64,000 nt of DNA from Ptychodera flava (GCF_041260155.1 NC_091940.1:31478875-31542874); one strand, 5' to 3'. Positions 24,841-38,259 are shown, counted from the first letter of the stretch. The notes: generated from the sequence alone by a model not told the origin. Numbers and translations are program-made.

Positions 24841-26288
24841 ACATATTTACATCAATGTGAAGTGTGACTCTGACGTTGTTTTACACAGACACACATGCAT
24901 ACATGCACACAGACACAGACAGAGCGACACAGACAGACACGTGGGCAAAATTACTACATTTTGATATTACACCCTAACAAATTATTCTTTTGTAAATTTT
25001 TCATGATTTTTTGTCTTTGATTTTGTTATGTTTCCTCTTTATGATAATTACATTTTTCTCCTTATGACTGTTTTTATCTTGCATATTAGTCCGAATCGCT
25101 ATGAATCGCTTAGACAGCGCGCAGAGCGATCGCTGCTCTCCTCAAATCAATACAGGCGGACAAGGAATTCAGAGCAAGTGATGTCCGCAACACTTAACGA
25201 TTATGGCTGCTTTTATCAGGGGAGAACGAAGCTAAATGGAAGAAAAAAAAACAAAAGAAGTATGTTTGACCGACGTTGAGAAATGGAATAAGAGGCAGCC
25301 TGTTGCAGGAAAATATTTCTCGGCTGGTGGGCGGGCAATAAGTTTATCGTATGAGCAGGCGGGCGATTGTTCACCATATCGACGGGTTGGGAAAGAAAAG
25401 GCTGGTAATTATATTCATTGTAGCAGGTGGGAAACTTTCATTCTCTTGCCAAGCGGGCGGACAGGGAGAAGGACTTGATTTGATTTCGGCAGAATTTTTG
25501 TTTGGCTTATTCGGTGGGGAGAGCAGGTGAAAGGGCAGTGGGGAGTTTCTTTGATTGGAAGAGGGGAAGCACGAACATTTCCAGGTTTGGAGTGGGGAGT
25601 GGTGAATTTTTTAAAAATTGCAGCGCAAGGACAGACATAACAACCCCTCTCATTTTGTTTGTGTTTAAAAAAAAATCAAAATACGTTAGAATAGGCTAAG
25701 CATACTTATTTAAAATCATAAGGGTTACAATTTCCGGCCTATTATGTCATTACAAAAAGACACGGAAAAAAGAACAAGTATTTACGGGAAAAGTTCGGAA
25801 AATTAAAACCTCAATATTGGTAATATGGAGTTAGCCATTTAAACAATCGATATTAAAGCCTTTTGCAACTGTTCTGTATGTTTCACAACGTACAATTAGT
25901 ATCCCCTTATTTATTTTCTTTCAAAGTGGTGCAAATTAACGGACATTTTAAAATAAATTAGTTCCGTGATAACATTGTGCCAGAGACAAATATTCGCCCA
26001 CCATCAATATTCTCTCGACATGTACAATCATAGGGTCGTGAACAAACACCTCGACTAAGCTTAAGTGCGTGTAATTACCATGATTCTAAAAGTATTATAG
26101 TAATATGCAGTAATCCATTACAGGAAATTTTACACATGTCGACGCAATTTGGATAATTGAAAACAAAACCGACGGTCTTGCCCAGGTTAGACCCTTAAAC
26201 ATACAGGACGACGATGTTGAAAGTTTTGTTTGTCTGATGAGGTGACTGTAATGGCATTGTTCGTTCTCGGACGAGGATAAAGTCTTCG
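24841..26288. other. Non-coding stretch with CA/ACAGAC-rich simple repeat
   Basis: An imperfect ACACAGACAGAC-like tract runs from about 24880 to 24945. The G-rich region 25080-25680 is open in short frames only and shows no recognisable protein. Confidence 0.4.
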
Positions 26289-26525
26289 CTCCTTTTTTTT
26301 ATTTAGTCCACCATCCAACGGGCGCTAGCCCATTTACAGGATGAGGTACCCATAGCCTACGGCCCCAATGGAGTAAAGTGCCTTGCTCAAGGGCACAACA
26401 CCAAGTTGGAGTCTCGAATTCACCGTCATCCGACAGTGAATCTGCTACTCTGGATCTACCGGGACTTGAACCGGTTCTCGAAATCACCATCCTCCGTTGG
26501 CGAAGTATATGTCACCATCTTTTTC
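26289..26525 (-). repeat. tRNA-derived SINE, minus strand
   Basis: Read on the minus strand, a B-box-like GGTTCAAGTCCC (26472-26461) lies near the 5' part. The body contains CCCTTGAGCAAGGCAC, a motif found from memory in SINE-like repeats of many marine animals. The 3' end is A-rich (complement of the T tract at about 26291-26303). The A box is poorly preserved. Confidence 0.55.
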
Positions 26526-26529
26526 TAGC

Positions 26530-28615
26530 ACATCTCTGCATGGTGAACGTTTATTTGATATTATGGCGTCAACAAACAGTTTAACTTAAGCAAGTACGAT
26601 GAGGAAGGTGGAATACTGCTACAAACTACGTGATTCATCATTGCCTGTTCTAAATGTCATTTATAAATTGAAATGTAGTTGGTTTCGTTATTGTTGAGTA
26701 ACATGTCATTGCGCTTTTCATTGAATTACCTCAATAAATGTATTCATTTATGCCAGGCATATTAACGAGGATTTTTGGAGAATACAGATAAACTTATGAT
26801 GTGGTTTCTACGGTGAAGACACATTCACTGGCCTGAAACCTGCACTCGGCTACAAATAGATGTGATCTTCTTCGTCAGAATGAAGGAACTAGGGTCAAAG
26901 TTGAAAGAAGAAATGCATCAATGGTTGAATTATAGACAGCAGTATGTTTAAAATAAAAATGAAAATACTACAGATGAAAAAGAGTGAAAATAACACGAAG
27001 ACTAGACACACGCCACAGAACACAGTACATGCATGCAAAGCAAATGTGTGACAAGAGAAAATTAATCTTTGGAACCGTTTCCCTGCAATGCATCGGACTG
27101 TGACAAATTTATTCTTTTCCTGTTCGTGTCAGAGGTCGATTATATGTCTGTTTCTTGTACTGTGTTCATAACGAACATTGGCTGCAATTTATCGGAATTG
27201 TTCCTGTCCTTTGTTATTGATGGAGAGCATGAACTTACATGTCTTTAGGCCTAAGGCTACTTGTGCAAATTAACAGAGTACATGAAATCGATTTAGAGTC
27301 ACAAATAACTCAAGTATTTTTTTCTTCGTTGTCGTCCATCCTTCTTTTCACTGATTCTTGTGTAGCTGTGTAGTGAGTTCTCCGCTTTTATGGTAAATAA
27401 GTTTATTTGCATGGTCCAACGAATTATCATGCCGAATGGTTCAGATTGCTATATTCCATGGACCCCGCACTGTTGTGTTCCTTCCGATTGAGCAAGCGAA
27501 TGTCATTCACTGTACAGTGTCAGCAACTGTATTGTAAACATCAAAGTCCCCAGTGACACACCCATACCCTTGCAATCAAGCCATACGATCAGCCATTAGT
27601 TTTAGTCAAAGCGTAGTTCATTGAGGTGACGAAACAAAGGCGAATCTCAAGGAATACACACTGACACACGACAGGTACACGCAGTACGTGCCTGATATAC
27701 TTTTGCTCAAACTTTCCCTAAGGGAAGTTTAACCACCACCTTTCGAAATTTTTGAAATTCAAAATGGTTGCAGTCCCTAAGGGAAAAATAAATTTTCGAT
27801 TTGTTTTTTTTAATCCAAGAGCTTTAAAGCTAACTCCCACAAAGCAGTGGATCACAAAAAAATTGTAAAAAATTGAGAGTTCGAATATCTATCCCCGCGG
27901 GGCATTCTACCTAGAACAATGTGGAAAATCATGAGTAGCAAAGAGAATTGAGATCGCGTTGGAACTTGCGATGCGACACAGGAAAAATAGAGTTTCGGTG
28001 AATGCATAATTGATTTACTTTCCTATGTGGCTTGGCTAGCAATGTTTCCCTCCTTGTCATACAGTTTAATTATCCTGGCACAAAGTAGTTCATTCAAAGT
28101 TTTCCGTGTCGCTAGTCAGATACACATTTTCGGCTTTATAATTTCACTTCCAAAAGCAAAGTTCCGCTAAGGCATTTATCATATACCACCAAACACTTGC
28201 TTTGGGATAAGCTACTTCGGTTTATACAGTGCAGCTAAGCTCAAATCTTGTGTCACACAACGATACTGAAAGCAGTACTTCTCTGACCGAGTCGATGCAA
28301 CGTTCTTGGGTATCCTTTCTGCTTCCAACCATTGTCACCCTGTCTGTCGTCGCCTCCCTGATGGAGACGCTTGTTGGTGAAAACCTTTCGGTGAGGATTA
28401 AGCATCAACGGGCATTTACTTTCGTACCTTTGTTGGTGAACTTAAATGGATTGAAAGATGCAGAATTTTACTATGAGACAACAGGACGCAGCGATCAGCA
28501 AATCACATGATCTGCAACCGTCTGAATGATAAGTTTGAGGTCGAATAAGGAAATACCAATCAAGTTTAGTCAATCCAGCAGCGTTTTGCCAGTCACAAGC
28601 TAGGGTTAAAAATTC
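26530..28615. other. Non-coding stretch
   Basis: No supported gene. A short palindromic CCCTAAGGGAA motif appears twice (about 27715-27732 and 27774-27784) in opposite contexts, hinting at a small element. A 93-codon open frame at 28229-28510 has no recognisable domain. Confidence 0.4.
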
Positions 28616-28621
28616 ATAGAG

Positions 28622-28811
28622 AACACGATTGGAACTAATTTAAGATAATTGGATTTTCATATTTTTCAAATTTCTCAAACGTGTTATGTGCCGTGTAGCT
28701 GAATGTTGCAATATTGCAAATTATTCATAAAAGCAAGTGTGTAATACAAGAAGAAAAGCAGATGAGATTACTTCACCATCCAATTATCTCAAATAAGTTC
28801 CAATCGTGTTA
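28622..28811. mobile_element. MITE copy 2 (ACACGATTGGAAC family)
   Basis: The ends AACACGATTGGAACTAA and TTCCAATCGTGTTA match copy 1 in the same orientation, including the interior GCTGAATGTTGCAATATT. Confidence 0.85.
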
Positions 28812-29086
28812 GAGCTTCCTTGATATACTGTAAGGATGTAAATTTAGAGCAGTTTCCCGTTTACATTAATATGGTTATATTGTAGGACAATACACGGTTT
28901 ATAGTCAATGTATGGAATAATTGTTTGAGTCAGTGAAAAACGTCAAATTATGCTATGTCAGTGTGTCAAGCACTGATTGGACCGAGAGGTCACGACAGCT
29001 GTGGTTTAAAGTAACATACCAGTACTGAAACGGTGTTCTTCACAAGCAACGGATATACGGAAACAAAGGGGCATATCGATAATATT

Positions 29087-29297
29087 AATACGATTGGAAC
29101 TAATTCGGGATAATTGGACGGTGAAGTAATGTCTTTTAATCTGCAAATGTAAGCTCATCTCCTTTACTTTTTACTTTACACACTTGTTTTTATGAGCAAT
29201 TTGTAATATTGTGGCATTCAGCCACAGTGCATCTAATATTTTAAGAAATTTGAAAATATGAAGATCCAATTATCCCAAATTAGTTCCAATCGTGTTA
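29087..29297. mobile_element. MITE copy 3, inverted orientation
   Basis: It has the same inverted ends (TACGATTGGAACTAATT and TTCCAATCGTGTTA) with the interior reversed relative to copies 1 and 2 (AATATTGTGGCATTCAG). Confidence 0.85.
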
Positions 29298-29493
29298 AAA
29301 ATATACGATTTAAAGCATTGGGATTATTAAAAGAAGCGTAAACTTTCTGAGTTGTTTTAAGAATTGCCTAATTCTAATACCAGAGGTGTCACTTTTTGCC
29401 GTCTGCTCCAAGTCGGAGGTGTGTCATCCCGGAGAGGAAGGCACAAGAAAATACCAGACAGTCCACCTGTACAAGTTTTCATATGCTCAATGA

Positions 29494-29499
29494 TTTATT
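29494..29499 (-). terminator. Polyadenylation signal of gene A
   Basis: AATAAA on the minus strand lies about 410 nt past the gene A stop codon. It is the first canonical signal downstream and would end a transcript from the giant exon without another intron. Confidence 0.55.
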
Positions 29500-29906
29500 C
29501 AGTACATTAACATGGCACATAAGCCACAACATTCTTTGAGAAAAAAGGCGCGTAAAGTGCTCACAAAACTAGATGTCACGGTAGTACAATCGTTCATAAT
29601 TGTTATTCATTATCGATCATGGTATCTGATATGATCTAACGATACGAGCAAATTAAAAGTTATTCGGGAACAATGTTACATCGATGGAGTCACTGTAATG
29701 CGTCACAGAGATTCATCAATGCTGATGAGGAGATACAAGTAGATTTAAACAACGACTATCAAGTAAACTCAGTCAAGGTCAAAGTAAGGAATCGCGATCA
29801 TAAGGTATAACAAATCTTAAGATTTCATCGTCATACTACATCTGGTCGATCATGTCATTTCTGAAAGGTCATGTCTAGATCTGTTACCGCATCTTCACGA
29901 GGCAAT

Positions 29907-32900
29907 TTACAGCTTAGACAATTTTATTCTCCCGACGCCCATTTCTTCGTGCATAAACTCCTTGGCAGTTCGACGAACAGGAACTGTACTGTGCTTCTTC
30001 ACACCACTCTTTCCAGCTGTCTTCACCTTGTCAAAAAGATGCCTGATTCTCCCTGTGTTCATCTTCTCATCTGCTCTGACCGTCTTCGCCATCAAAAGTT
30101 TCTTCTTTGCCGCAAGCTTAGACTTGGCGTTGCCAGAGGATGTCGTGGCGGGAAAGGATTTGTAAGAATGGTATTTTTGTGTGTATTTCAGAGTACGCCT
30201 CTGCCGTCCGCCTTGGTACCTCACTTGTTTCTGATTTGCCCTCTTGACCTCATCTTGATTACGACTTTTGGTGACTCCATTGTGTCTGATGACGGAACGA
30301 GACTTTCTCTTTCCACAGGCGCCTGGCGCACCATCGACACACTTCTCTACATCCCTTTGTTCTCTTTCTATTGTAATGGATTTTTTCAGCAGGTTGGCGC
30401 GAATGGCGTGCCGTGTTTCCCGCCTTTTCTTACCGAATGTCGCAGACATAAGTTTGCTGATCCAATGTTCGTTTTCATCGTCATTGATGTCTGGCTCACC
30501 CTGATAACTTCCACGTGACTCACCTTCATTGCCTCTATGAGGCAAATCGTCATTGTCTACATAATGTCCCTCGTGGTTGCCGTCATGAAGCCCGCCCTCA
30601 GTGTCTCCGTGGGGGCCACCGTTAGTGCCTCCCTGATGCCCTCCTTTGTAGCCTGCAGCCTGCCAGCCTGGCTTTCCTTTATCCTTCCCACCTTGATATC
30701 CCCAATGTTGCTCTTCTGGATGTCCACCTTTGTCGTCGCTGTGATGCATGTTGTTGGGTTTATTCTTATTTTTGTCACCATGTCCTGGATACAAATTGTC
30801 ATTCCCATGCTGGTGTCCATGAGGAGGTGTTGGCTTATCGCCAAAAGGAGGGAAGCTATTTTCAGTGCTGTCACCAAAATACCCTTCGACACGATCGCAA
30901 AAATCATACAGCTCATCTTCTCCCTCAGAACAGTCATGATGACCATTACAAAATAGGGAGACATGCACGCAGCTTCCGTCATGGCAGGCTATTTCAGTAT
31001 CCTGACAAAAACAGGAGGGTATTCTTTCATCTTCTCCCGTTGGGCAGTCTGGTCTGTTGTCACATAGTTTGTACATCGAAATACATTGGCCATTGAAGCA
31101 CGGGGCACTATGTTCTCCACAATCACATTGGGCTTCATCCTCACCCGCCGGACAATCTTCTTCCCCGTTGCATACGCTTTCTTCAGACACACACTTGCCA
31201 TTGTCACACAGCATTCCGTCGCACTGTGTTCCAGGGTCGTGACAGTCACCTTCATCATCATTGTCCATGCAGTCGTTGATGCCATCGCACTTGTACTCTG
31301 AGGGTATGCACATCCCATCATTGCACCTGTACTGATTATCAGAGCAGACACAGTCAGCCTCATCATCACCTTCAGAGCAATCCCTAATTCCGTCGCACAC
31401 AAACTCATTAGCCACGCACATGTCATCACTACATGCAGTTGTACCCTCGCCACACGTACACGATTCTTCGTCTGCATTGTCCTCACAGTCACGCTTCAGA
31501 TCGCAAATGGAGGAGTATGGGATACATGTTCCATCTTGACATTTGTACTCTTCACAGCCTCCATAATCACACCACAGTTCATCCGAGCCATCTTCACAGT
31601 CCAACATATTGTCGCATTTCCAATTGGCGCTGATGCAGGTTCCGTTCCCGCAATGAAACTCTGAGTCTGCATCACAGTTGCTGTAACACTCGAGCTCATC
31701 ATCTTGATCGGCGCAGTCGGGCATGCCATCACAGTGCTTGTGAAGAGGAATGCACTCTCCAGAAACACAGTGAAAATTGCCATCAGTGCACCCACAGATA
31801 TCTGACCCTTCGTCGTCACCAGACTCGCAGTCATTGTAGTTGTCACAGAGATAGATTTCAGGAATACACCCGCCGTCAATACAGGTAAACTGATCATCGT
31901 TACACTGGCAGCCGACTTCATCTTCACCTTCATCACAGTCATCCCATCCATCGCACCTAAAATCTTCTAAAATGCACACGTTGTCATGGCACTGAAATTG
32001 TTTGGAGTTGCATTGCCAGGTCCCACACGCAGCTTCGTCGTCATTCATGGGACAGTCGGGAAAATCATCGCATACCCATCCAAGAGATATGCAATCACCA
32101 CTCCCACAGGTGAACTGGTCTTCACTACAAGTCGTCGCTGGACATTTCGTTTGGTCTTCATCATCTGAACAGTCGTTATAGCCATCACAAACCCAGTTAT
32201 CGGGGATGCACATGCCGTCAGAGCATTTCACTTCGTTGTCTGGACACGGACAATCATTTTCATCATCAGCCTCCCAGCAATCCCAGTCACCATTGCAGAC
32301 AAACTCAAGGGGGATGCAGCTACCGCTAGAACACTTGAACTCGTCATCCCCGCATTGTCGACTTGCGCAGTTTTCCTCATCTTCATCATCCGCATCAATG
32401 CAGTCTGTGAACCAATCACAGACGTAGTCGCCTTCGATGCAATGACCAGAGGAACATCGATACTGGCCAGGTTGGCAGGGACAACCATATTCGTCCTCCC
32501 CCTCATAACAGTCATCGACATTATCACAGGTGTAGTATTGTGGGATGCAGGTGTTATCGTAGCATGTAAACTGATCTTCTGAACAGGGATGGTCATCACA
32601 ACCAACTTCATCTTCACCCATTACACAGTCTGAGTTATAATCGCAGACCAGACTGCTTGAAATACATTTGCCCTCTCCACACAGGAACAAGCCATATTGA
32701 CACATCTCGCAACCAAGCTCGTCGCTTCCATCGACGCAATCCGAATTGCCATCGCAGGTGAAGAATGAAGGAATGCAGATGCCACCAGGGCACTGATAGT
32801 CATCCCCAGAACAGTGACAGCCATACTCATCATCGCCGCCGGGACAGTCGGAAATGCTATCACATACCTTGCTTAGTGAAACACAGCTTCCATCGGAGCA

Positions 32901-35819
32901 GACATAATCTTCTGGATTGCATGTGTTACAGCCCCATTCATCGCCTCCGTCATGGCAGTCCGGTACGCCGTCACAAACAGACTCGATCGGAATACAGCTA
33001 CCATCGTGACAGTAGTAATCGTGAACGCCGCATTGAGGGTGTCCACATTGGGCTTCGTCTTCCCCATACAGACAATCTATCACACCGTTACACAAAGAGC
33101 CAAGGGGAATAATTGACCCATCACTGCAAGGCGTATAGCTTCCATCAACGGGTGGGTAACATAATTTTTCATCACTTCCGTCAAACAGGCAATCTATCAC
33201 ACCGTTACACAAAGAGCCCAGGGGAATAATGGTCCCATCACTGCAAGTCGTATAACCCCCAACAACCGGTATGGGACAGGCCATTTCATCACTTGCGTCA
33301 TAACAGTCTGGGTAGGAATCACAAGCCTTGTATTCAGGTATGCACTGACCATTGGAACATCGGAATTCGTTGACAAGGCATTGGTAGGATGATCCACAGT
33401 ACATCTCATCCTCTCCAAACGGACAGTCAATTATTCCATCGCACATGGCGTCAAAGACAAAAATGCTGCCGTCCAAACATACAATAATGTCTTTGCCGAT
33501 CAACGTGACTGAAAAATACAATGTTCAGTTTCACAATTTAGTCTTTGGTTTGAAATTATCAGTGAAAAATGTATTATCTTTTTACATCTCAAATGGTAAA
33601 CGCGTGCTCTTCCGGCATGCCTCTGAAACTAAACATACAAGAACAAACATATATCATAGTGAAATTTATGATATATTAATAAAGTATCAACATTTTTAAT
33701 TAAATTAATTGTAATATATTCGACCAAAAGGAAATGTCATGGATGTTCATAACAATTTTATTTCTATAATCATTTTAAAGACTCTGAGACAAAAGCAGTA
33801 GCCTTTGATAGCAGATATATTTTCATTATCTTTTTTGAAGAAAAATATGAAGTTCATTTTCTTCTCCTCTGTTTTCGTCTTCCTTCTCAAGAACGTTGAA
33901 AAGTCAGGTATCAGATTCCAATTCAAAGCAACGCCTGTGGTGCAACATACAAGGTTGCTGTTGACAAATTAATTCAAGTCCGGACTGGAATTCGTTTGTC
34001 AACGATCGCACCAAACATCACAGATAAGCAAATAGTGTTGAACTAGGAATTTCGATAGAGCAGACCAAGGAACGGTATTTCACAAGAGAACAAAAAAATT
34101 CACGACCAAAGGAGGTTTGATAATTAAGACGTAGAGCTATCTCTCTTCTGGATGCCACACAAGAAATAGATATCCGTTCAAACCCCATCAACTATAACTT
34201 TATGCTTGCTTAGATAAGGTGATGTGATAATAAATGTTTCTTATGTAAAATGTCTACCGAAGTGTGGCCAGAGAATGTTTTTCAAACATTTACGATGAAC
34301 GGACAAGTTAGATTTTCGCAACTAATTTTCGAGTCACATCTCTAATATGGCCGCCGCAAAAAAAATCACACGTTTGTAAGCACCTGAATTTAATCCGCTA
34401 AATCTATCACCAAGGATTAAAAAATTGACATTTTCATAGAACATAGGACTTAATTAATCAAAAGCATCTCTCCAAATAGTTGCTGGTATTGCTGGTGGTA
34501 AGTAAAATGCAAAAAGGATACAGTCAATGGGCTTTAATTTCTACAGAACATGTAGTTAAAATTACATCTTTTTCAACTATTTCAGCTCCAGGAAAGGCAT
34601 GTTTAGTCAAACTTCTATTCAACAAGTTTTATAACCATGAACACCTACCTTGCCGTTTCTTACTAGACGTAGATGTGTCTGCTTTCCTGGGTCCTCCAAA
34701 TTGATTTCCGTTGTCCTGATGATGTGATATAAAAAATTTCCATAAATACTTGCTACAAATCCTGATCAGTCTAATTCAACTTTAGTTGTCACATTGGGCG
34801 GATAGGAATTGCCTATAGGAACTTTATCATTACGGAAAAGGTTTATCCTTCGTTAAAACCTCGATGCCCGCCAATTTTAACCCTCCATTCTGTTTACACA
34901 ATGCACATTGCAACAGGAGTAACGGAGATATATCAACGTTCGTGCCGTGATTCTAGTTGAGACAGGTTTAGTCACTTAATCGACCGGGATCGAGTGATGT
35001 AACGTTCCCGCAAATTGCGTGCATAAAGAAGGCATGGCTGAAAATTATAAATATTAAAATAAATCCCGGACACTTAATAATGCTACTCAGCTACACTCTT
35101 AAGACAGTGCTGTCCTCAAAATTGAAATGCTTCAAGATTTTCTCAAACCTTCCTCGACTAAATCATATATAAAAATAAATTACCAATGTTTAGCGACATG
35201 GCCGCCATTCCTTTCTTAAGTCTTTGGTGGGAAATGATCGATCTTTAGAAAAACTAAGACGGTGAAATTTTCTTGCTCAAAGATATTTAAATGAGCCCAA
35301 TAAGTATTAGAACAGTAGAGTATTGAAAAAATGAGAGTCTCTGTCCCTTGGTGCATTCTATCTTAAATCACACACATTTTGTGGAGGGACCGTGCTTAAA
35401 TAGATCAGTGGGTTAATGAGAAGGAGACAAACATGTCGGCGCACACACATATCTATGCTCACTTACGCCGTGGAGGTTAGGGTGATCCCTCCCCTCTGTA
35501 TATGCTCATTCACTCAAACATCCATACACACAATGCAAGTCATGATCATCGTATTTACCCGAAGCGAGGGTTTGCCAACATATTTGGCCTCCGTGGCTGT
35601 ATTTGCAGATTTCTTTGCGAACAGTGGATTCAAACCTCCAGTGATCGTTGACGTAGGATTCATATTCAGCGAAGTGGATTCTTTGATTCGGCCTCGAACA
35701 GTACTTTTGGAACCTCTAAAAGTTGCCGTTGCTTTGGTTCGATCAGCATCGCCAAGTCTGGCCAGTCCACATGCGACCACAAGCACCAGTGAGACACGAA
35801 GGATCTCGTGTAGCCCCAT
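29907..35819 (-). CDS. Gene A: secreted protein with 23 LDLa modules and a Gly/His-rich then basic tail (1309 aa predicted)
   Basis: Three exons join in phase: 35819-35559 (phase 0 out), 34715-34649 (67 nt, 0 in, 1 out) and 33508-29907 (acceptor TATTTTTCAG, stop at 29907). Residues 1-25 are a signal peptide (MGLHEILRVSLVLVVACGLA). Residues 26-114 are a Ser/Thr/Lys-rich lead. About 115-980 holds 23 LDLa modules, most with six cysteines and the calcium-binding CDGxxDCxxxxDE core. Modules 1, 3 and 4 lack C1 and C3. Residues about 995-1130 are rich in Gly, His, Asn and Asp, and the last 180 residues are strongly basic with dibasic sites such as KKRRE and KRKSR. There is no transmembrane segment, so the product is probably secreted and may be processed. 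LDLa arrays bind proteins or lipoproteins with calcium. The partner is unknown. The coding of all modules in one uninterrupted 3.6-kb exon is unusual. Confidence 0.85.
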
Positions 35820-35882
35820 ATCGACTGGCTTCTATCAAAACCAATCGATGGAGATCTGTGTGGACGTTCGTTGAAGCCGCTC

Positions 35883-35888
35883 ATTTAT
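35883..35888 (-). promoter_or_regulatory. TATA-like box of gene A
   Basis: ATAAAT within GCATAAATGA on the minus strand lies about 65 nt before the gene A start codon, a reasonable place for a core promoter. Evidence is positional only. Confidence 0.35.
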
Positions 35889-35894
35889 GCATTT

Positions 35895-36888
35895 TGAAAT
35901 CTCACATGAATTTTCAAACTCGTGACCAGGGATGTAAGAATAAGTGAAAGCTTTTCCGGCTTCTTAAACAATAATCTTTTAAATTTCAATTTTCATTATT
36001 CGAAAAAATAAAACATTATGAGGATTATCTAAAACGCATCCGATTAGTAATAAAGATTAGTGAAAATGTTAATCATATTTTCATAAATACTTATTTTCAA
36101 AATTAAAAAAACAAGTCGCGATGTGCTGCATTATCGATGCTTCGTGATAAATTAAATTCATAAATTGTTAAATGAACTGCCTTACAGATATTTATTCTGT
36201 GTCCTCCTGGTAGTATTTACAGATTTCCTGTTCACAGGATTATTTCAGCGAAAAACACTCCAAGAAAAAAGGTATTTCCTGTGTACAGGGTGTTAACAGT
36301 GCGACTGCGGGCTGCAAAACTGGAGTCTTTGAGATAAATCTGTCCTAAAGCTTTCCTGAATGGCTTTCAAAAATCTATTAAAGGGCCTTGACAATATGCA
36401 CAATATTGGTACATGATACTTGTACGATGGCGCAAAGTCTCGCCCGTGGTGGTTCCGGAAAAAACATGTGCAAGACATGAATTCCAATCTTTAGAAGATC
36501 TGCTGACTTAGAAATGGTTGGATCAAAGCAGGTCTCTGATCCGCACGATGATGATGTTGTAACATGTCTCAACAGCACTTTATAATGACGCTTTCTTTTT
36601 CATCCTCAAAAACAAATAGTCATGAGAATACAAAATGACCATCATGCATGTCATGAGCTGCAAGTTGCAATGACAGCTTGAGTCATATTTCAAACGAAGT
36701 AATAATGTACTTTAAATAAATTCCTGAATATGTCCTAAAACTTTGCTTATTGTATCACCTATAGCATATTTGTGGTTTCATTTTATATCTCATTGCACAA
36801 CATTCATCTTCTAAACGATGTATAAAAGCAAAATAATACTGCGCAAACGTTCTGATGATTTGCTGCCACTGAAATCCATCTTCATGTT

Positions 36889-36892
<4 letters not shown>
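35895..36892. other. Non-coding stretch upstream of gene A
   Basis: No exon or element is recognised. It is AT-rich to about 36190. A CACAGGATTATTTC-like sequence near 36235 is followed by unremarkable sequence. Confidence 0.4.

Positions 36893-36948
<56 letters not shown>
36893..36948. repeat. (GA)n microsatellite
   Basis: About 28 uninterrupted GA units. Confidence 0.95.
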
Positions 36949-36951
<3 letters not shown>

Positions 36952-37047
36952 AATCTCAAAGGAATAAGCCAGTTGCTTCGAAATTCATAAAACACGGCAC
37001 CAACCGTGTAAACAGATGTAGTAAACACTTTTTAACTAGTCATATGG

Positions 37048-37188
37048 GTTATAGCGCCCGTTTATTACCCCCAGGAGCCGTGCGTTACTGGAAGCACATC
37101 GCTATTTCGCGAGGCCGTAGGCTGAGGGGTATAGCGATGTGTTTCTGGTAACGCATGGCCATGAAGGGTGATGAACAGGTGCTATAGA
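37048..37188. mobile_element. Fold-back element (TATAGCGCCCG family), copy 1
   Basis: TATAGCGCCCGTTTATTAC at the left is inversely repeated by the right side ending GGTGCTATA. The centre is GAGGCCGTAGGCTGAGG between two copies of the CACATCGCTAT/ATAGCGATGTG block. It is related to 39313-39455. Similar flanking sequence (37190-37460 and 39470-39860) is shared downstream. Confidence 0.75.
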
Positions 37189-37469
37189 TCAAATGAGTAC
37201 TAGGTTACAGGTGTTTTATAAAACTCCACATGCTCATGTTTTTTTATGTTGTAGTTTTTAATGTGTTTTGAATTTATGCGCTGCAATTTTTCCTCACGAG
37301 TAACAGTAGTATAAATTTCTTCTTAAAAATATCCTAAGCATACTTAGCAACATCGTTTGTTGCACTTGAATCTTTTCGTCGATGAGCTGTTCAAGTCCCT
37401 ACCCTGTTGCCGACGACACTACGTGATGGTCACGTGACCGAGCACTTTTCAAATTTAGTTCGAGATCAT

Positions 37470-38188
37470 TTAAGAAATAAAAACTTAGCAACCAAATCTC
37501 TAGTTTCATGGAAATATGTACTTTTTTAAGGAAACTATTTGGATGCACAGAATGCACCTCCCTCAGTGTGACTGTATTTGAATATATTTATCTTTCGGGA
37601 AATTTTCAAATCTTGAAATCAAGTACATGTACCATCTCATCATTGCCAATTACCTCTAAGTACTGATCCAGCAATGGAAATATGAACATTGGCGCTACAT
37701 TACTTATACTTTAACCAAACTGACGTTTCTTTGATTTGAGTGGACAATATTTCACGGCGTTCACATAAAAAAATAAATGAATTAGTACACTAGATCGCTC
37801 AGTATACGTGATTGACAGTGAATTACTATCAAATGTATTGTTATTGAAAAGTCCTCGCAATCTCAATAGACTCAGCGATGCCTGCAAATGCATGCTTTTG
37901 ATGTTGAACATCAACGTGTGGATATTTTTATTGTATTCTATTATTTTATATTTTAGTTATTAGTTTGTTCTATTTTACTTGATTTGTATGTTGTTATTAT
38001 TTACCCTTTATTTCACAGTTGTAAATGTACAATTCGGGGTTTTCTTTCAACTGTAAGTTCATTTTAGGTCACATTCTTAACATTAGAGTGGGACGACATT
38101 TACCTATCCGCATTACGCATGTTTGAATTCATCACCAGATAATTTTATTAAAACCTGTAATATCAGCAACCTACTGGTCGATAGGGAT
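37470..38188. other. Non-coding stretch
   Basis: No gene or element is seen. Confidence 0.35.
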
Positions 38189-38190
38189 AC

Positions 38191-38259
<69 letters not shown>
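38191..38259. repeat. (GTAA)n microsatellite
   Basis: About 17 units of the tetranucleotide GTAA, nearly perfect. Confidence 0.95.

Noticed and set aside
28229-28510. 93-codon plus-strand open frame
   Set aside because: No recognisable domain, no splice or promoter support, and composition is like the flanks.
30537-31633. Long frames opposite or out of frame with the LDLa exon of gene A
   Set aside because: Shadow frames caused by cysteine- and aspartate-rich codon use in the real exon. The same applies opposite gene B (41226-43479).
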